From Scleropages formosus (Eukaryota > Chordata > Actinopteri > Osteoglossiformes > Osteoglossidae), in assembly GCF_900964775.1 (NCBI RefSeq), contig NC_041815.1:13047443-13111442 (forward strand): a stretch of DNA of 64,000 nt. Reading direction: 5' to 3'. Made by a program: the position numbers and the translations under genes. The notes beneath the pieces are model-generated. The model saw nothing but the letters and a program-made list of their open reading frames with translations. It had not been told where the DNA came from and made no database searches. Below are positions 10,243 through 20,985 of the stretch, in pieces; positions within the stretch are counted from its first letter, which is position 1, and each line of letters opens with the position of its first letter.

Positions 10243-11663
10243 GAGGCTGAACCCCAGTGCAGTGCCAAAATTCCACCAGCATGTTGATTTCGCAGTCCAT
10301 GGCACAAACACCTTAGAGCTTGTTTACACAAACAGTCACGGTGCTTACAAGGCTTTTTGAACACACAGACTGGAAGATGTTCAGAAAGGGTACTACATAC
10401 CATAATATCACGGACTTGAGGAATACACAGAATCAGTGACTGGCTACATCAGCAAGTGCAAAAATGATGTGACTTCCTTGAAGACAATCGCCACACGTGC
10501 AAACCAGAAACTGCGGGTGACTGTTGAGGTGCGGTTGCTGTTGAAAACCCGAGACGCTGCCGTCAGGTCCGGCGACAAGGCAGCCTACTGCAAGGCTAGG
10601 GCCAATCCGTCTCGGGCTGTCAAAGAAGCGAAGCGCAACTACGCAGGAAAAATCTCCTGTCACTTCCTAAATTCCAAGGACACAAAGCGCATGTAGCAAG
10701 GCATTCAGGCCATGACAGACTACAAAGTTACATCACTTGTCTGTGATGGTGACGGCTCGCTCCCAGCCGTGTTGAGTGTTTTCTACACACGGTTTGAAGC
10801 TCAGAACAACATGCCAGCAGGTGAGACCACCCCAACTCCCACCAACCAGGTACTTTGTCTGTCTGCAGTAGACATCAGGAAGACTCTGTCCAGAGTTAAC
10901 TCACGGAAAACTGCAGGTCCTGACAACATAACTGGCCAGGTACTCAGGGAATGTGCTGTTTAGCTTGCAGATGTCTTCACGGACATCTTCAACATTTCCC
11001 TGACCCAAGCAGTTGTCACTGTGTGGTTCAAGACGACCACCGTCATCCCTGTGCCGAAGAAATCATCTGTGTCCAGCCTGAATGACTAACAGCCGGTTGC
11101 ACTCATACCTATCACCATGAAATGTTTTGAGCAGCTTGTCATGAAACACATAACGTGTGGTCTTCCCACCACACTGGACCCATTTCAGTATGCCTACCAT
11201 CCCAACCGTTCAACGGAGGACGCCGTACCTGCTACTATCCACCTTTTTCTGACCTATCTGGACAAAAAGGACAACTATGTAAGGATGCTGTTCATAGACT
11301 TCAGTTCAGCATTCAACACAATCATCCAGTCCATCAGGATCGGCATCTCCACCTCCAGCACCGCCACACTGAACACCGGCACTCCCCAGGGCTGTGTACT
11401 CAGTCCACTGCTGTTTACCCTGCTGACTCATGACTGTGCTGTGCAGTAAAGTTCAAATCATATCATCAAGTTTGCTGATGACACTATAGTTGTGGGCCTC
11501 ATAAGCAACAATGATGAGTCAGCATACAGAGAGGAGGTGAATCAGTTCTCAGAATGGTGTAGAGACAGCAATCTATCTCTTAATGTGGATAAGACTAAAG
11601 ATGATTGTCAACTTCAGGAAAACCCGAGTAGACCTCTCACCACTGCACATCAACGGACCAACT
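10243..11663 (+). mobile_element. Old Rex1-like LINE fragment
   Basis: Remnant of a non-LTR retrotransposon. It holds the end of the endonuclease (HVDFAVHGTNTLELVYTN), a linker ([20 protein letters not shown], then [14 protein letters not shown]), and reverse transcriptase with [40 protein letters not shown] and the catalytic FADDTIV at about 11470. Several stops and frameshifts and a gap after the endonuclease make it inactive. At 11663 it is interrupted by a second LINE. The mirror copy (47350-44741) continues through the RT C-terminus. Confidence 0.88.
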
Positions 11664-14660
11664 CACATGATGGCGCCGCGGATGGCCGCCTCGGTGTGGA
11701 GCTCCACAGTTGTTTTACTGTTTTTGTTAGTTTGCCCTGTCTTTAGTTATACTCCGATAATCAGTTTTACCAGGGAAGAACTGCTGAACATTCGGCAGTA
11801 CACACCACCCGACATTTTACTGGTTTTCGACTATTCTGACGTTTTGCTGGACATTGTAGTCGGAAGTGCAGCTGCGCTACTCAAGCGCTCCAAGCGTGGA
11901 AAGCGAGCCGGCGCGCTTGTCAAGCTCCGAAAGCGCGGCTTTAGAACAGCGCTGCCTAGTATTCATCTGGCGAACCTCCGCTCCTTACCCAACAAAATGG
12001 ACGAACTTTTCCTCCTGTCCCAAAGAAACAAGGACTTTTTCAACTCTGCTGCTCTGTGCTTCACGGAAACCTGGCTGAATGAAGCCATCCCGGACAGCGC
12101 GCTACATCTGCCGGGCTTCCAGCTGTTCAGAGCGGATCGCGACGCGGAATCAGCGGGGAAATCACGTGGCGGTGGGACATGCTTCTACATCAACGAAAGG
12201 TGGTGTACAGATGTAACAGCGTTGAAGAAGATGTGCTGTCCCGACCTAGAAGCGCTCTTCATCAACTGCAAGCCTTTTTACTCGCCGCGGGAGTTTTCCT
12301 CGTTCATCCTCGTAAGTGTTTACATTCCACCGCAAGCGTGTGTGAACGCAGCGCTGCAACAGCTGGGTGACCAGATCACTGACACAGAGCAACAACACCC
12401 GGACTCTGTTATAATCATTCTCGCGGACTTTAATAAAGCAAATCTCTCCCGTGAACTGCCAAAATACAGACAGCATATTACATGTCCCACCAGAGACAGT
12501 AATATTTTGGACCACTGCTACACCACAGTAAAGGATGCATATCACTCTGTTCCACGGGCAGCTTTGGGGCTCTCTGATCACTGCCTGGTTCATCTTATAC
12601 CGACCTACAGGCAGAAACTGAAATCAGCTAAACCTGTAATAAGGACTGTTAAAAGATGGACTGGGGAAGCTGAGCAGGACTTACAAGCCTGCTTCGAGTG
12701 CACTGATTGGAATGTTTTTGAGGCTGCTGCTAGCGATCTAGATGAGCTCACAGACTCTGTAACATCATATGTCAGTTTCTGTGAGGATATGTGCATCCCT
12801 ACCAGGACTCGTTTAACATACAACAATGACAAACCGTGGTTCACTGCAAAACTCAGACAGCTTCGTCAGGCCAAAGAAGACGCCTACAAGAACGGGGACA
12901 GAGTCTTGTATAAACAGGCCAAAAATACACTGGCAAAAGAGATCAGAGTGGCTAAGAGAAACTACTCTGAAAAGCTGAAGAAACAGTTTTCAGCCAACGA
13001 TCCTGCGTCGGTGTGGAAAGGCATGAAAGACATCACAAATTACAAGACACCACCCCCCGGCACCGTGTCAACTCAACAACTAGCCGACGATTTGAATGAG
13101 TTTTATTGCAGGTTTGATAAACCCTGTCTCACACCCCACACCCATTCAGACCCTCTCTCCACGAATCAATTAACACCTCCAGTAACCCCCACCTTCCCCT
13201 CTCCTGCACCTTTGATCTGCGAAGAGGAGGTGCGTCGGGTCTTCGTCAAACAGAAGACAAGGAAAGCACCAGGCCCAGACGGCGTCTCACCGGCCTGCCT
13301 AATAACCTGTGCTGACCAGCTGGCCCCTATCTTCACAAAGATCTTCAACAGATCACTGGAGATGTGTGAAGTTCCTTCCTGCTTCAAACGCTCCACCATC
13401 ATCCCCATCCCAAAGAAACCCAAAATCACAGGACTTAATGACTACAGACCTGTCGCCCTAACGTCTGTGGTCATGAAGTCACTTGAAAAACTGGTGTTGG
13501 ACTACCTGAAAGACATCACTGGACCCTTGCTGGACCCCCTGCAGTTTGCTTACCGAGCAAACAGGTCTGTGGATGATGCAGTCAACATGGGACTGCACTA
13601 CATTCTACAACATCTGGACAAACCAGGGACTTATGCGAGAATCCTGTTCGTGGACTTCAGCTCAGCCTTCAACACCATCATCCCACACCTCCTCCTGTCC
13701 AAATTAACCCAACTCTCTGTGCCCACCTCCATCTGTCAGTGGATCACCAACTTTCTGACAGACAGGCAGGAGATACTGAGGCTGGGAAGATTCTCATCCA
13801 ATACTCGCACAACCAGTACTGGATGTGTGCTCTCCCCACTGCTCTTCTCCCTGTACACCAACGACTGCACCGCAAAAGACCCCTCTGTCAAACTCCTGAA
13901 GTTTGCAGACGACACCACACTCATCGGCCTCATCCGGGATGGCGACGAGTCTGCTTACAGACAGGAGGTCCAAGAGCTGGCTGTCTGGTGCAGTCATAAC
14001 AACCTGGAGCTGAACACGCTCAAAACAGTGGAGATGATCGTAGACTTCAGGAGAAACACCTCAGCATTATCCCCACTCACCATCATGAACAGCACTGTGG
14101 CAACAGTGGAGTCATTCAGGTTCCTGGGCACCACCATCTCACAGGACCTGAAGTGGGAGCTCCACATAGACTCCATTGTGAAGAAGGCCCAGCAGAGGTT
14201 GTACTTCCTTCGTCAGCTGAGGAAGTTCAACCTGCCACAGGAGCTACTGCTGCAATTCTACTCTGCAGTCATTGAGTCCGTCCTCTGCACCTCTATAACT
14301 GTCTGGTTCGGCTCAGCTACGAAGTCAGACATCAGAAGACTGCAGCGGATAGTTCAGACTGCTGGAAGAATCATCGGCACATCCCCCCCAGCTCTCCAAG
14401 AACTGCACTCGTCCAGAGTCAGTAAAAGGGCGAGCAAAATCATTCTAGACCCCTCACATCCAGGCCACTTCCTCTTCGAACCCTTGCCATCTGGCCGGCG
14501 CTACAGAGCACTGTGCACCAGGACAGCCAGGCATAAGAAAAGTTTCTTTCCTCAGGCCATCTACCTCATGAACACCTAAATCTCTCCCCTAGAGAGTAAA
14601 CCGTGCAATACATAATGCTATTTATATTTATAACACGTGCTGCATAGACGGTCTAAGCCA
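11664..14660 (+). mobile_element. Younger Rex1/L2-like LINE, near full length
   Basis: A non-LTR retrotransposon inserted in the old LINE right after the codons for INGPT. The mirror copy near 45030 shows the uninterrupted old sequence continuing VRRVKSYKF. The 5' end starts almost at its ORF, and the 3' untranslated end fades near 14650. The rest of the old LINE does not resume on the right side, so the region was rearranged after insertion or as part of it. The 3' boundary is uncertain. Confidence 0.8.
11667..14579 (+). CDS. LINE ORF2-like protein: APE endonuclease plus reverse transcriptase
   Basis: A 970-codon uninterrupted frame starting MMAPRMAASVW. The N-terminal third is an APE-type endonuclease, with LRSLPNKMDEL, ETWLNE, GGGTCFYINE, SVYIPP, ADFNKANL and LSDHCLVHLIP. 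The reverse transcriptase follows with IPIPKKPK...[34 protein letters not shown] and the catalytic LKFADDTTLI. After RT come CLTVWFG-type (here ITVWFG) and PSGRRYRAL motifs common to Rex1/L2/CR1 elements. The usual [10 protein letters not shown] motif reads TTSTGCVLSP and GDFN reads ADFN, so the protein may be inactive although the frame is open. The enclosing frame extends 28 codons upstream, but those codons belong to the old LINE. Confidence 0.85.
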   Translation: MMAPRMAASVWSSTVVLLFLLVCPVFSYTPIISFTREELLNIRQYTPPDILLVFDYSDVLLDIVVGSAAALLKRSKRGKRAGALVKLRKRGFRTALPSIHLANLRSLPNKMDELFLLSQRNKDFFNSAALCFTETWLNEAIPDSALHLPGFQLFRADRDAESAGKSRGGGTCFYINERWCTDVTALKKMCCPDLEALFINCKPFYSPREFSSFILVSVYIPPQACVNAALQQLGDQITDTEQQHPDSVIIILADFNKANLSRELPKYRQHITCPTRDSNILDHCYTTVKDAYHSVPRAALGLSDHCLVHLIPTYRQKLKSAKPVIRTVKRWTGEAEQDLQACFECTDWNVFEAAASDLDELTDSVTSYVSFCEDMCIPTRTRLTYNNDKPWFTAKLRQLRQAKEDAYKNGDRVLYKQAKNTLAKEIRVAKRNYSEKLKKQFSANDPASVWKGMKDITNYKTPPPGTVSTQQLADDLNEFYCRFDKPCLTPHTHSDPLSTNQLTPPVTPTFPSPAPLICEEEVRRVFVKQKTRKAPGPDGVSPACLITCADQLAPIFTKIFNRSLEMCEVPSCFKRSTIIPIPKKPKITGLNDYRPVALTSVVMKSLEKLVLDYLKDITGPLLDPLQFAYRANRSVDDAVNMGLHYILQHLDKPGTYARILFVDFSSAFNTIIPHLLLSKLTQLSVPTSICQWITNFLTDRQEILRLGRFSSNTRTTSTGCVLSPLLFSLYTNDCTAKDPSVKLLKFADDTTLIGLIRDGDESAYRQEVQELAVWCSHNNLELNTLKTVEMIVDFRRNTSALSPLTIMNSTVATVESFRFLGTTISQDLKWELHIDSIVKKAQQRLYFLRQLRKFNLPQELLLQFYSAVIESVLCTSITVWFGSATKSDIRRLQRIVQTAGRIIGTSPPALQELHSSRVSKRASKIILDPSHPGHFLFEPLPSGRRYRALCTRTARHKKSFFPQAIYLMNT

Positions 14661-14749
14661 TTTTAGATTAGCTCAGACCAACCTCAGGGAAGGTGTTGCA
14701 GTGGTTTTTGAGGTTTGCAAACTTTTACCGCTGTTTTATTTGGGGTTTC

Positions 14750-15470
14750 AGCTCAATTGTGGCCCCACCCACCTTCTGCTTTGTGGAAAGAGAATCCGGT
14801 CCGCATGGTCCCCAGAAGCCCTCGATGCCTTCCGGGAGTTAAAGACCTCCTTCACAACAGCTCTGGTGCTCTAGCACTCTGACCCAACTCTACCCTTCAT
14901 AGTGGAAGTAGACATCTTGGTTAATGGGATGGCGGTGGTCCTCTTCTAGCAACAGGGAACCCCACGGAAGCTTCACTCATGTGCTTGTTTTTTGCAAAAG
15001 CTGTCACACGCCGAATGCAATTATGACATCAGGAACCAGGAACTGTTAGCCATTAAGCTGGTCCTGGAGGAGTGGCGGCACTGACCGAAGGGGGCCACTC
15101 ACCCGTTCTTGATCCTAAAAGATCACTGCAATTTTCAATTCTTGCGGATGGCCTGCAGGCTAAACCCCAGACAGGCACGATGGGCACTGTTCTTCAAGAG
15201 GTTTAGGTTCACGGTGTCCTATTGACCTGGTTTCAGTGATATTCAGGCTGACACCCTCTCCTGAATTCATGACAGGGATCTGGTAACTGCTGCACCAGAA
15301 CCCATCTTGCCAGAATCTTGCTTCATTACTCCCGTGCAGTGGCAATTCCTACTGGAACTTCCAGTTGCTCAGGACAAGGAGCCAGGACCCAAGGAATCCC
15401 TAGCAGGACTGGACTATGTCCCGGCGAGAATGTGGTCTCAGACGAATGAACAATCCTGCACCTGGGTCCA
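14750..15470 (+). mobile_element. Ty3/gypsy pol fossil (RNase H-region fragment)
   Basis: Degraded plus-strand sequence similar to the segment of gypsy pol after the RT: a WSPEAL-type start, a PFIVEVD-like strand, a [13 protein letters not shown]-type RNase H motif, then [24 protein letters not shown]. It is broken, with many breaks, and old. No LTRs adjoin it apart from a short LTR-like tail near 15440-15480. Confidence 0.75.
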
Positions 15471-15681
15471 CTCTCCAATGCGCCGATGTGCCAGCGTCAC
15501 ACACACATATTCTCAGTCGGATACAGGTCAGGAGTGCAGGCAAGCCAGTCTAGTATCCCTGCTCTCTGCTTATGCAGCCATGTACTTGTAATCCAGGCAG
15601 AATGCGGTTTGGCGATGTCCTGCTGGAAAATGCAGGGATGTACCTGGAAAAGGCAACGTCTGGATGCCCATGTATGCTTTT

Positions 15682-16265
15682 ACAAATTTACACTTATTTA
15701 TTTAGCAGGTGGGGGTGCGGTGGCGCAGTGGGTTGGACTGCAGTCCTACTCTCCGGTGGGTCTGGGGTTCGAGTCCCGCTTGGGGTGCCTTGTGACGGAC
15801 TGGCGTCCCGTCCTGGGTGCATCCCCTTCCCCCTCCGGCCTTACGCCCTGTGTTGCCGGGTAGGCTCCGGTTCCCCGTGACCCTGTAAGGGACAAGCGGT
15901 TCTGAAAATGTGTGTGTGTGTGTGTGTGTGTGTATTTAGCAGGTGCTTTTCTAAAAAAAAAAGAGACTTCTAGTGAACTCCATGTAATGTTATCAGCCCA
16001 AACACCTCATTCACCAAGGTGACTTACACTGCTAGGTACACTACTTACAATGGATCACTCATTGATACATCAGTGGAACATACTTTCTTTGTGTCACTCA
16101 CACATTATGGGGGAGCCTGAAGAGCATGTCTTTGGACTATGGGAGGAAACTCACGCAGACAAGAGGAGAACATGCAAACTCCACACAGACTGAGCAGAGA
16201 TTGAACCCATGCCCGTTCGCACCACCCAGGCACTGTGAGACAGCAGCACTACTCACTATGCCACC
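15682..16265 (-). mobile_element. SINE2 copy inside Tc1, itself split by SINE1
   Basis: Reverse complement of SINE2. The tail with TTATTTAGCAGGTGCTTTT is split by a SINE1 at 15711-15932, then the body reaches the tRNA-like head (CAGCAGCACTACTCACTATGCCACCCA) at 16265. The Tc1 sequence resumes immediately after. Confidence 0.85.
15711..15932 (+). mobile_element. SINE1 inside SINE2
   Basis: The tRNA-like head has an A box (TGGCGCAGTGGG) and the perfect B box GGTTCGAGTCC, and the copy ends in (TG)n. The target-site duplication TATTTAGCAGGT lies at 15699-15710 and 15933-15944. Confidence 0.95.
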
Positions 16266-17213
16266 CAATTTCTAATGATTCTATATTAATGGTGCTCTCA
16301 CAGATGTATAAGTTACCTATGCCATGGGCACTGACACACCCCGATACCATGACAGACACTGACTTTTGGACCTGATACTGATAACAGCTTGGATGGTCCT
16401 TTTCTTCTTTTGTCCGGAGATCACGACGGCTGTTTTTTTCCAGAAACTATTTAAAAAGTTGGCTCTTCACACAACAAAACACGAATTCCCTCTGCTACTA
16501 TTCATCTCAGATGAGACCGAGCCCAGATAAGTTGGTGGCACTTCTAGGCAGTGTTGATGTATGGCTTCTGCCTTGCATGGTCAAGCCTTAACTTGCATCT
16601 GTGGTTGCAGCAATGAACTGTGTTGACTGACAAAGGTTTAAAGAAGTATTCCTGAGGCCATGCCATGATCTATTACATATGCATGACCGTTTTTTTAAGA
16701 CAGTGACACCTAAGGGATTGGAAATCAGGAGCATTCAGAAAGAGTTTTGAGCCTTGCCCTTTGTGCACCAAGATTTGATTGGATTCCTTGAATCTTTTCA
16801 TTATGTTGTGCACTGTAGAGGATGAAATGCCCAAAATACTATCAATTTGTCTTTGGGGAATATTGGAGAAAATTTGGGGAATACTGACACATCTGTTGGC
16901 AAACTGATGACCCTTGACCTACCCTTGCTCTTCAAGGACCAAGCCATTTTTGTAGTCTCCTTATTTACAGTAACATGATTGCCTCATCCATTTAACATCA
17001 CCTTGTTAATTAATTGTGTCACATCATTATTAGTCCTGAACAACTCATGTACCATTTTTTTTGGAATTTGTTGCAGGCATCAATTTCAGAATAAACATAT
17101 ATGTTAAAAAACAATGCAGCTGATTAAGTACTACATGAAATACCTTGTCTTTATACTGTTTTTGTCTGTATACAGGTCAAAGTAAATTTTTATATATATA
17201 TATATATATATAG

Positions 17214-17472
17214 TAGGGGGGCGCGGTGGCGCAGTGGGTTGGACCACAGCCCTGCTCTCCGGTGGGTCTGGGGTTCGAGTTCCGCTTGGGGTGCCTTGCG
17301 ACGGACTGGCGTCCCATCCTGGGTGTGTCCCCTCCCTCTCCAGCCTTGCACCCTGTGTTACCGGGTAGGCTCCGGTTCCCTGTGACCCCGTATGGGACAA
17401 GCGGTTCAGAAAATGTGTGTGTGTGTGTGTGTGTATCTATATGTATATCTATACATATATATATATATATAT
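17214..17472 (+). mobile_element. SINE1 inserted in a TA-repeat, with (TG)n and (TA)n tail
   Basis: A complete SINE1 (A and B boxes) lies between an AT dinucleotide tract at 17190-17212 and a TG/TA tract ending at 17472. It sits inside the Tc1 remnant, just before its terminal repeat. Confidence 0.88.
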
Positions 17473-17584
17473 GAATAATGCAAAATTATTTTTTTTATTT
17501 AAAAAAATGTTAGCATTTTTCCATAGGTTCCCAGTTTTTTTGGAATGGGAGTTGTATATTCTTAGTTAAATGTATGTCAGATGA

Positions 17585-17885
17585 AGAAATACAGCTTAAA
17601 AAGTCACCATAAACACAAGTACATGTTCTTCTTTCTCACTCAAGATATCACCCAGTACATAGAGCTCCCAGGTTCAAGCCAGTTCTTGAGAGCTGAACTC
17701 TTGTTTACTCTTGTCTTTAATCAGAGAGCCAGCACTCTACCAAGGGAATACAGAACTGTAGATTTAAGCAGCAGGAGGTCGGACTTCTTGATGTACCTGA
17801 TTGTTTGGAGCGCTTTGGCTTTGAATTGCGAGACACACAGCTTTCAACGGTGGAACCTGGAATGTAGAAGAGTTCTGCTATTTTC
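17585..17885 (+). promoter_or_regulatory. Block P2: upstream block of receptor A2
   Basis: Homologous to block P1, with the O/E-like CTACCAAGGGAATA at 17737-17750. The frame open in P1 changes near the end here, which supports a noncoding role. It lies about 800 bp before A2 because a SINE2 is inserted between. Confidence 0.45.
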
Positions 17886-18682
17886 TATTTCTCTCTGTAC
17901 GAAATAGAAGATGCTTAATGTTCTTAATATGATTTTTTTTTTTTAGGAAAATATATAGAAATTGTAAGATAATATATTAAAAATCCTTGGTTGTTTTTTT
18001 CCAAATGATTAATATTACATATTAATAAATATTTTAAAATGCATCATTATATCTTAGATCAATATATTTTTCAGTTTTTATAGTGTTTAATATGTCTGTA
18101 TCACGTATATTGATGTTAGGGTACATGACACTCAAAAGCAGTGTAGAAAATTCTGTTGAATGCATGGACTGGGTGGCATGGTAGCACAGCAAGTAGTGCT
18201 GCTGACTCACGTTGCCTGGGTGGTGCAAGAGAACAGGAGTTTGACCCCTGCTCAGTCTGTGGGTAGCTTGCATGTTCCCCCCTGTCTGCATGGGTTTCTT
18301 CCCACAGACCAAGGACATGCTCTTCATGTTCCACCATAGTGTATGTGAGTGATGCAGAGAGAGTGTTTTCCATTGATGTATGAATGAGTGACCTGTTGTA
18401 AGTAGTGTATCTAGCAGTGTTAAGTCACCTTGGTGAATAAGGTGTATGGCCTGATAATACTACATAGAGTTCTTTGGAAGTCACTTTGTAGAGAATTGTC
18501 TGCTAAATAAATGTAAAAGTAGCAAAAACTTGAACATGCACAGCTGTTTGTGCTTTATGATTTATATTTTGAAATAATGCTTTTTTGAATACATTAAATA
18601 AAGTAACTGCTAGATACTAATTGAAACATTTACTTTCTCCCTTTATCTAGGTGTTTTTGAAAGTGCCACACTGTGCAGCAAG
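17886..18682 (+). other. A2 5' flank with splice acceptor
   Basis: AT-rich DNA homologous to 3401-3854, with a SINE2 at 18165-18525. It ends with a pyrimidine-rich tract and CTAG acceptor at about 18648-18651, in the same leader context as A1. Confidence 0.55.
18165..18525 (+). mobile_element. SINE2 in the A2 5' region
   Basis: tRNA-like head (TGGTAGCACAGCAAGTAGTGC; B-box region GGAGTTTGACCCC), SINE2 body and the tail CTGCTAAATAAATGTAA. The corresponding interval before A1 (about 3665-3690) has no insertion. Confidence 0.85.
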
Positions 18683-19633
18683 ATGTCGGAATATGCAGCA
18701 AGAAATATCTCTCACACGGACTTCATATTAAATGGCTTCTCTGGATCCAGAGAGTGGAAACAACTTCTCTTCATCCCATTTTTCCTCTTGTTTGTAATGT
18801 CAATCACTGCAAACTCCATGATTATATTTATAATCTTATCTCACAGGGCTCTGCATTCTCCAATGTACATGCTAATTTGTGTGATGGCTTTTGTCGATCT
18901 GGTTATACCAATATTCTGTGTTCCAAATATGCTTCTTAATCTCCTGTTTAACTGGAACCATATATCTCTGATTGGTTGCCTGGTTCAGATGTTCTGCATT
19001 CACTTTTTTGGGTCAGTGCAGACTACTATCTTGCTGTGGATGGCCCTGGATCGTTTCTACGCCATCTGCACTCCACTCCATTACAATGAACACATGAGAT
19101 TCTCTGCATTCCTGAAATTTGTAATTATACCTATGCTCAGAAATGCAGTTTTCATTTCAGCAATAGTTGGCCTAGCTCGATCTTTGTCATACTGCCAGTC
19201 CAACGAGATTAAGCACTACTTCTGTGAACACATGGCACTGGTCACCCTGGCATGTGGTCCCATATATGTTAACAATGTTGTAGGACTGTGTACTATGTTC
19301 TTCATCCCAGCAGCTGATGTCCTTTTTATTGTGTTTTCCTATGTTAGAATATTTGTCTCTCTTTTTAAGTCAGGCAAATCTAGCCAAAAAGCACTCAGTA
19401 CATGCATCACTCATATTGTTGTCATGTTCATGAATGTAATTTTGGCCCTAACATCATTTCTTTCCTACAGAATAAAAAATGAGATGTCATCAAACAGTCA
19501 TATGGTGATCAGTGCAATGTATTTGCTGATGCCTGCCTGTTTAAATCCAATAATTTATGGTATCAGGACAAAAGAAATAAGACAGCAAGTAATAAAAGTA
19601 ATGAAGTGTGGAAAAAGGTTCACACAGCACTGA
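18683..19633 (+). CDS. Olfactory receptor A2, class I (OR51/52-like), intact
   Basis: A 316-residue seven-transmembrane odorant receptor, near-identical to A1 over most of its length, with LHSPMY, MALDRFYAICTPLHY, FCEHMALVTLAC, KALSTCITH and LNPIIYGIRTKEIR all present. Differences from A1 cluster at 79 (C), 107-111 (HFFGS), 150-151 (PM), 204-209 (TMFFIP), 250-254 (MNVIL) and 275-283, that is in TM2, TM3, TM5, TM6 and TM7 where odorants bind. The tail ends CGKRFTQH. Start and splice-acceptor context match A1. Expected to be a functional receptor for a ligand related to that of A1. Confidence 0.95.
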   Translation: MSEYAARNISHTDFILNGFSGSREWKQLLFIPFFLLFVMSITANSMIIFIILSHRALHSPMYMLICVMAFVDLVIPIFCVPNMLLNLLFNWNHISLIGCLVQMFCIHFFGSVQTTILLWMALDRFYAICTPLHYNEHMRFSAFLKFVIIPMLRNAVFISAIVGLARSLSYCQSNEIKHYFCEHMALVTLACGPIYVNNVVGLCTMFFIPAADVLFIVFSYVRIFVSLFKSGKSSQKALSTCITHIVVMFMNVILALTSFLSYRIKNEMSSNSHMVISAMYLLMPACLNPIIYGIRTKEIRQQVIKVMKCGKRFTQH

Positions 19634-20259
19634 AGTAAGACAGTTTATTTAAAAAATATTGCCTTGCAAACATGTGTCTTAACTGTGTATTTTTTTTTAA
19701 ATATCTTTTTAAGATGCACATGTTTGGTTGGCTTATTAAATACTGTTAACTTGGAGTTTTCACAAAGATAATCTTAAAATCATTTAAGTATATTTTTTTG
19801 CAGAAGTCAATGGGTCAAAACCATAAACCAAGCTGTGATACATTCTGAGAGAAATATTTTGCCATTTTTGTTATATATTTGGTGACTTAATGATGGTGAT
19901 TTTTTTTCATTAAAAAAGATGCCATGCAGTGATGATCATGTCTGTCACCAGCATGTGTAGGGAGATGAGTTAACCATCCTTTTTCCTCCGTCTGCTCGTA
20001 GCTTCAGTTTCTAGCTTTCATACAAGGTTGTCGAGGGGAAGGCTGATGGAGTTGTTTAATAGTCTTATTAATATGTACTTGCAGCTGAATGCAACAGTTG
20101 CTGGTTTGAAGCTCACCTCCAGCTGCAGCACTCTTGAGCAAGGTACTTAGCCTAAATTGCTCTAGTAAAGTTACCCTGTTGTAAAAATGGGTAGATAGTT
20201 GTAGGCTGCTTTGGAGAAAAGTGTAGCCTAAATGAATAAATGTAAATGTAGTTATGCTG
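19634..20259. other. A2 3' flank / spacer D with a SINE3-type copy
   Basis: Noncoding DNA homologous to 4800-5610. A SINE3 copy at 20090-20250 is fuller than in unit 1, with a head remnant GTTTGAAGCTCACCTCCAGCTGCAG, CTTGAGCAAGGTACTTAGCC and the GCTTTGGAGAAAAGTG tail. No gene is seen. Confidence 0.65.
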
Positions 20260-20473
20260 GAGGGGGGTGCGGTGGCGCAGTGGGTTGGACCACAGTCCTG
20301 CTCTCCGGTGGGTCTGGGGTTCGAGTCCCGCTTGGAGTGCCTTGTGACGGACTGGCGTCCCGTCCTGGGTGTGTCCCCTCCCCCTCCAGCCTTGCGCCCT
20401 GAGTTGCCGGGTTAGGCTCCGGTTCCCCGTGACCCCGTATGGGACAAGCGGTTCTGAAAATGTGTGTGTGTGT
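20260..20473 (+). mobile_element. SINE1 copy unique to unit 2
   Basis: Complete head with A and B boxes, body and (TG)n. The target-site duplication GTAGTTATGCTG lies at 20248-20259 and 20474-20485. The homologous site in unit 1 (about 5611-5622) is empty. Confidence 0.94.
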
Positions 20474-20640
20474 GTGTAGTTATGCTGTATTTTAAGATGA
20501 GATACTGATTAACGCACATCTCAGTTGTGCTCAGGCAGGAAAATCCACATCCTGGATAGTTTCCCGGTGCTGAAGAAAGCACTCTGTTATAAAATTTGTT
20601 ATTGATGAAAATGTATAAACGTATATGCATGCTGCATTAT

Positions 20641-20985
20641 TGTCATGCCCCCATTGGCCAGCTCATCTGCGACACCTGCTGCCAATGAAGGGAACAAGAG
20701 ATTAAAGGCTTCCCCAGAAGACCTTCAATGTGGAACCTCTGCAAAGAGCATCTGCTGTGCTTCCCCATCAATTGTGCGCCATGGTTCCTTGTGTCTGGTT
20801 TCTCCGGACCTTTTGCCTGTTTCCTCCGTCAACGATTCTTGTTTTTTCCCTTTGGACTCTGTTTGCTGATCACTTGACCCTCGCCTGTTTTTTTGACCAC
20901 TCTTTTCTTGCCCAATTAATAAAAACTCAAGAAAACGAGCTCTGCTCTTGAGTCCTCCGCTCTATTCCACCCGGCCACAATGACA
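20641..20985 (+). repeat. Solo LTR, 345 bp
   Basis: It begins TGTCATGCCC and ends CACAATGACA, so the ends are inverted TGTCAT/ATGACA. AATAAA lies near 20920. Flanks ATTAT and ATCAT may be an aged 5-bp target duplication. No internal retrotransposon sequence adjoins. It is absent from the matching part of unit 1. Confidence 0.7.

Larger units (their letters stand above)
15485..17556 (-). mobile_element. Tc1-like transposon, decayed, with nested SINEs
   Basis: The minus strand preserves pieces of a whole Tc1-type transposase: a helix-turn-helix region (QIDSILGISSSTVHNIMKRF, about 16790-16850), the central DDE part with SGCVSVPMA-like remains (about 16310-16350), and C-terminal remains near 15490-15650. 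An end resembling the Tc1 terminus (TTTTTTTGGAATGGGAGTTGTA) lies at 17534-17555. There are numerous stops and indels. It occupies the same place relative to A2 as the Tc1 pieces upstream of A1 and A5. Confidence 0.8.

Noticed and set aside
15720-15790. tRNA genes at SINE heads
   Set aside because: A and B boxes are present, but the sequences cannot complete a tRNA cloverleaf and continue into SINE bodies; they are tRNA-derived SINEs.
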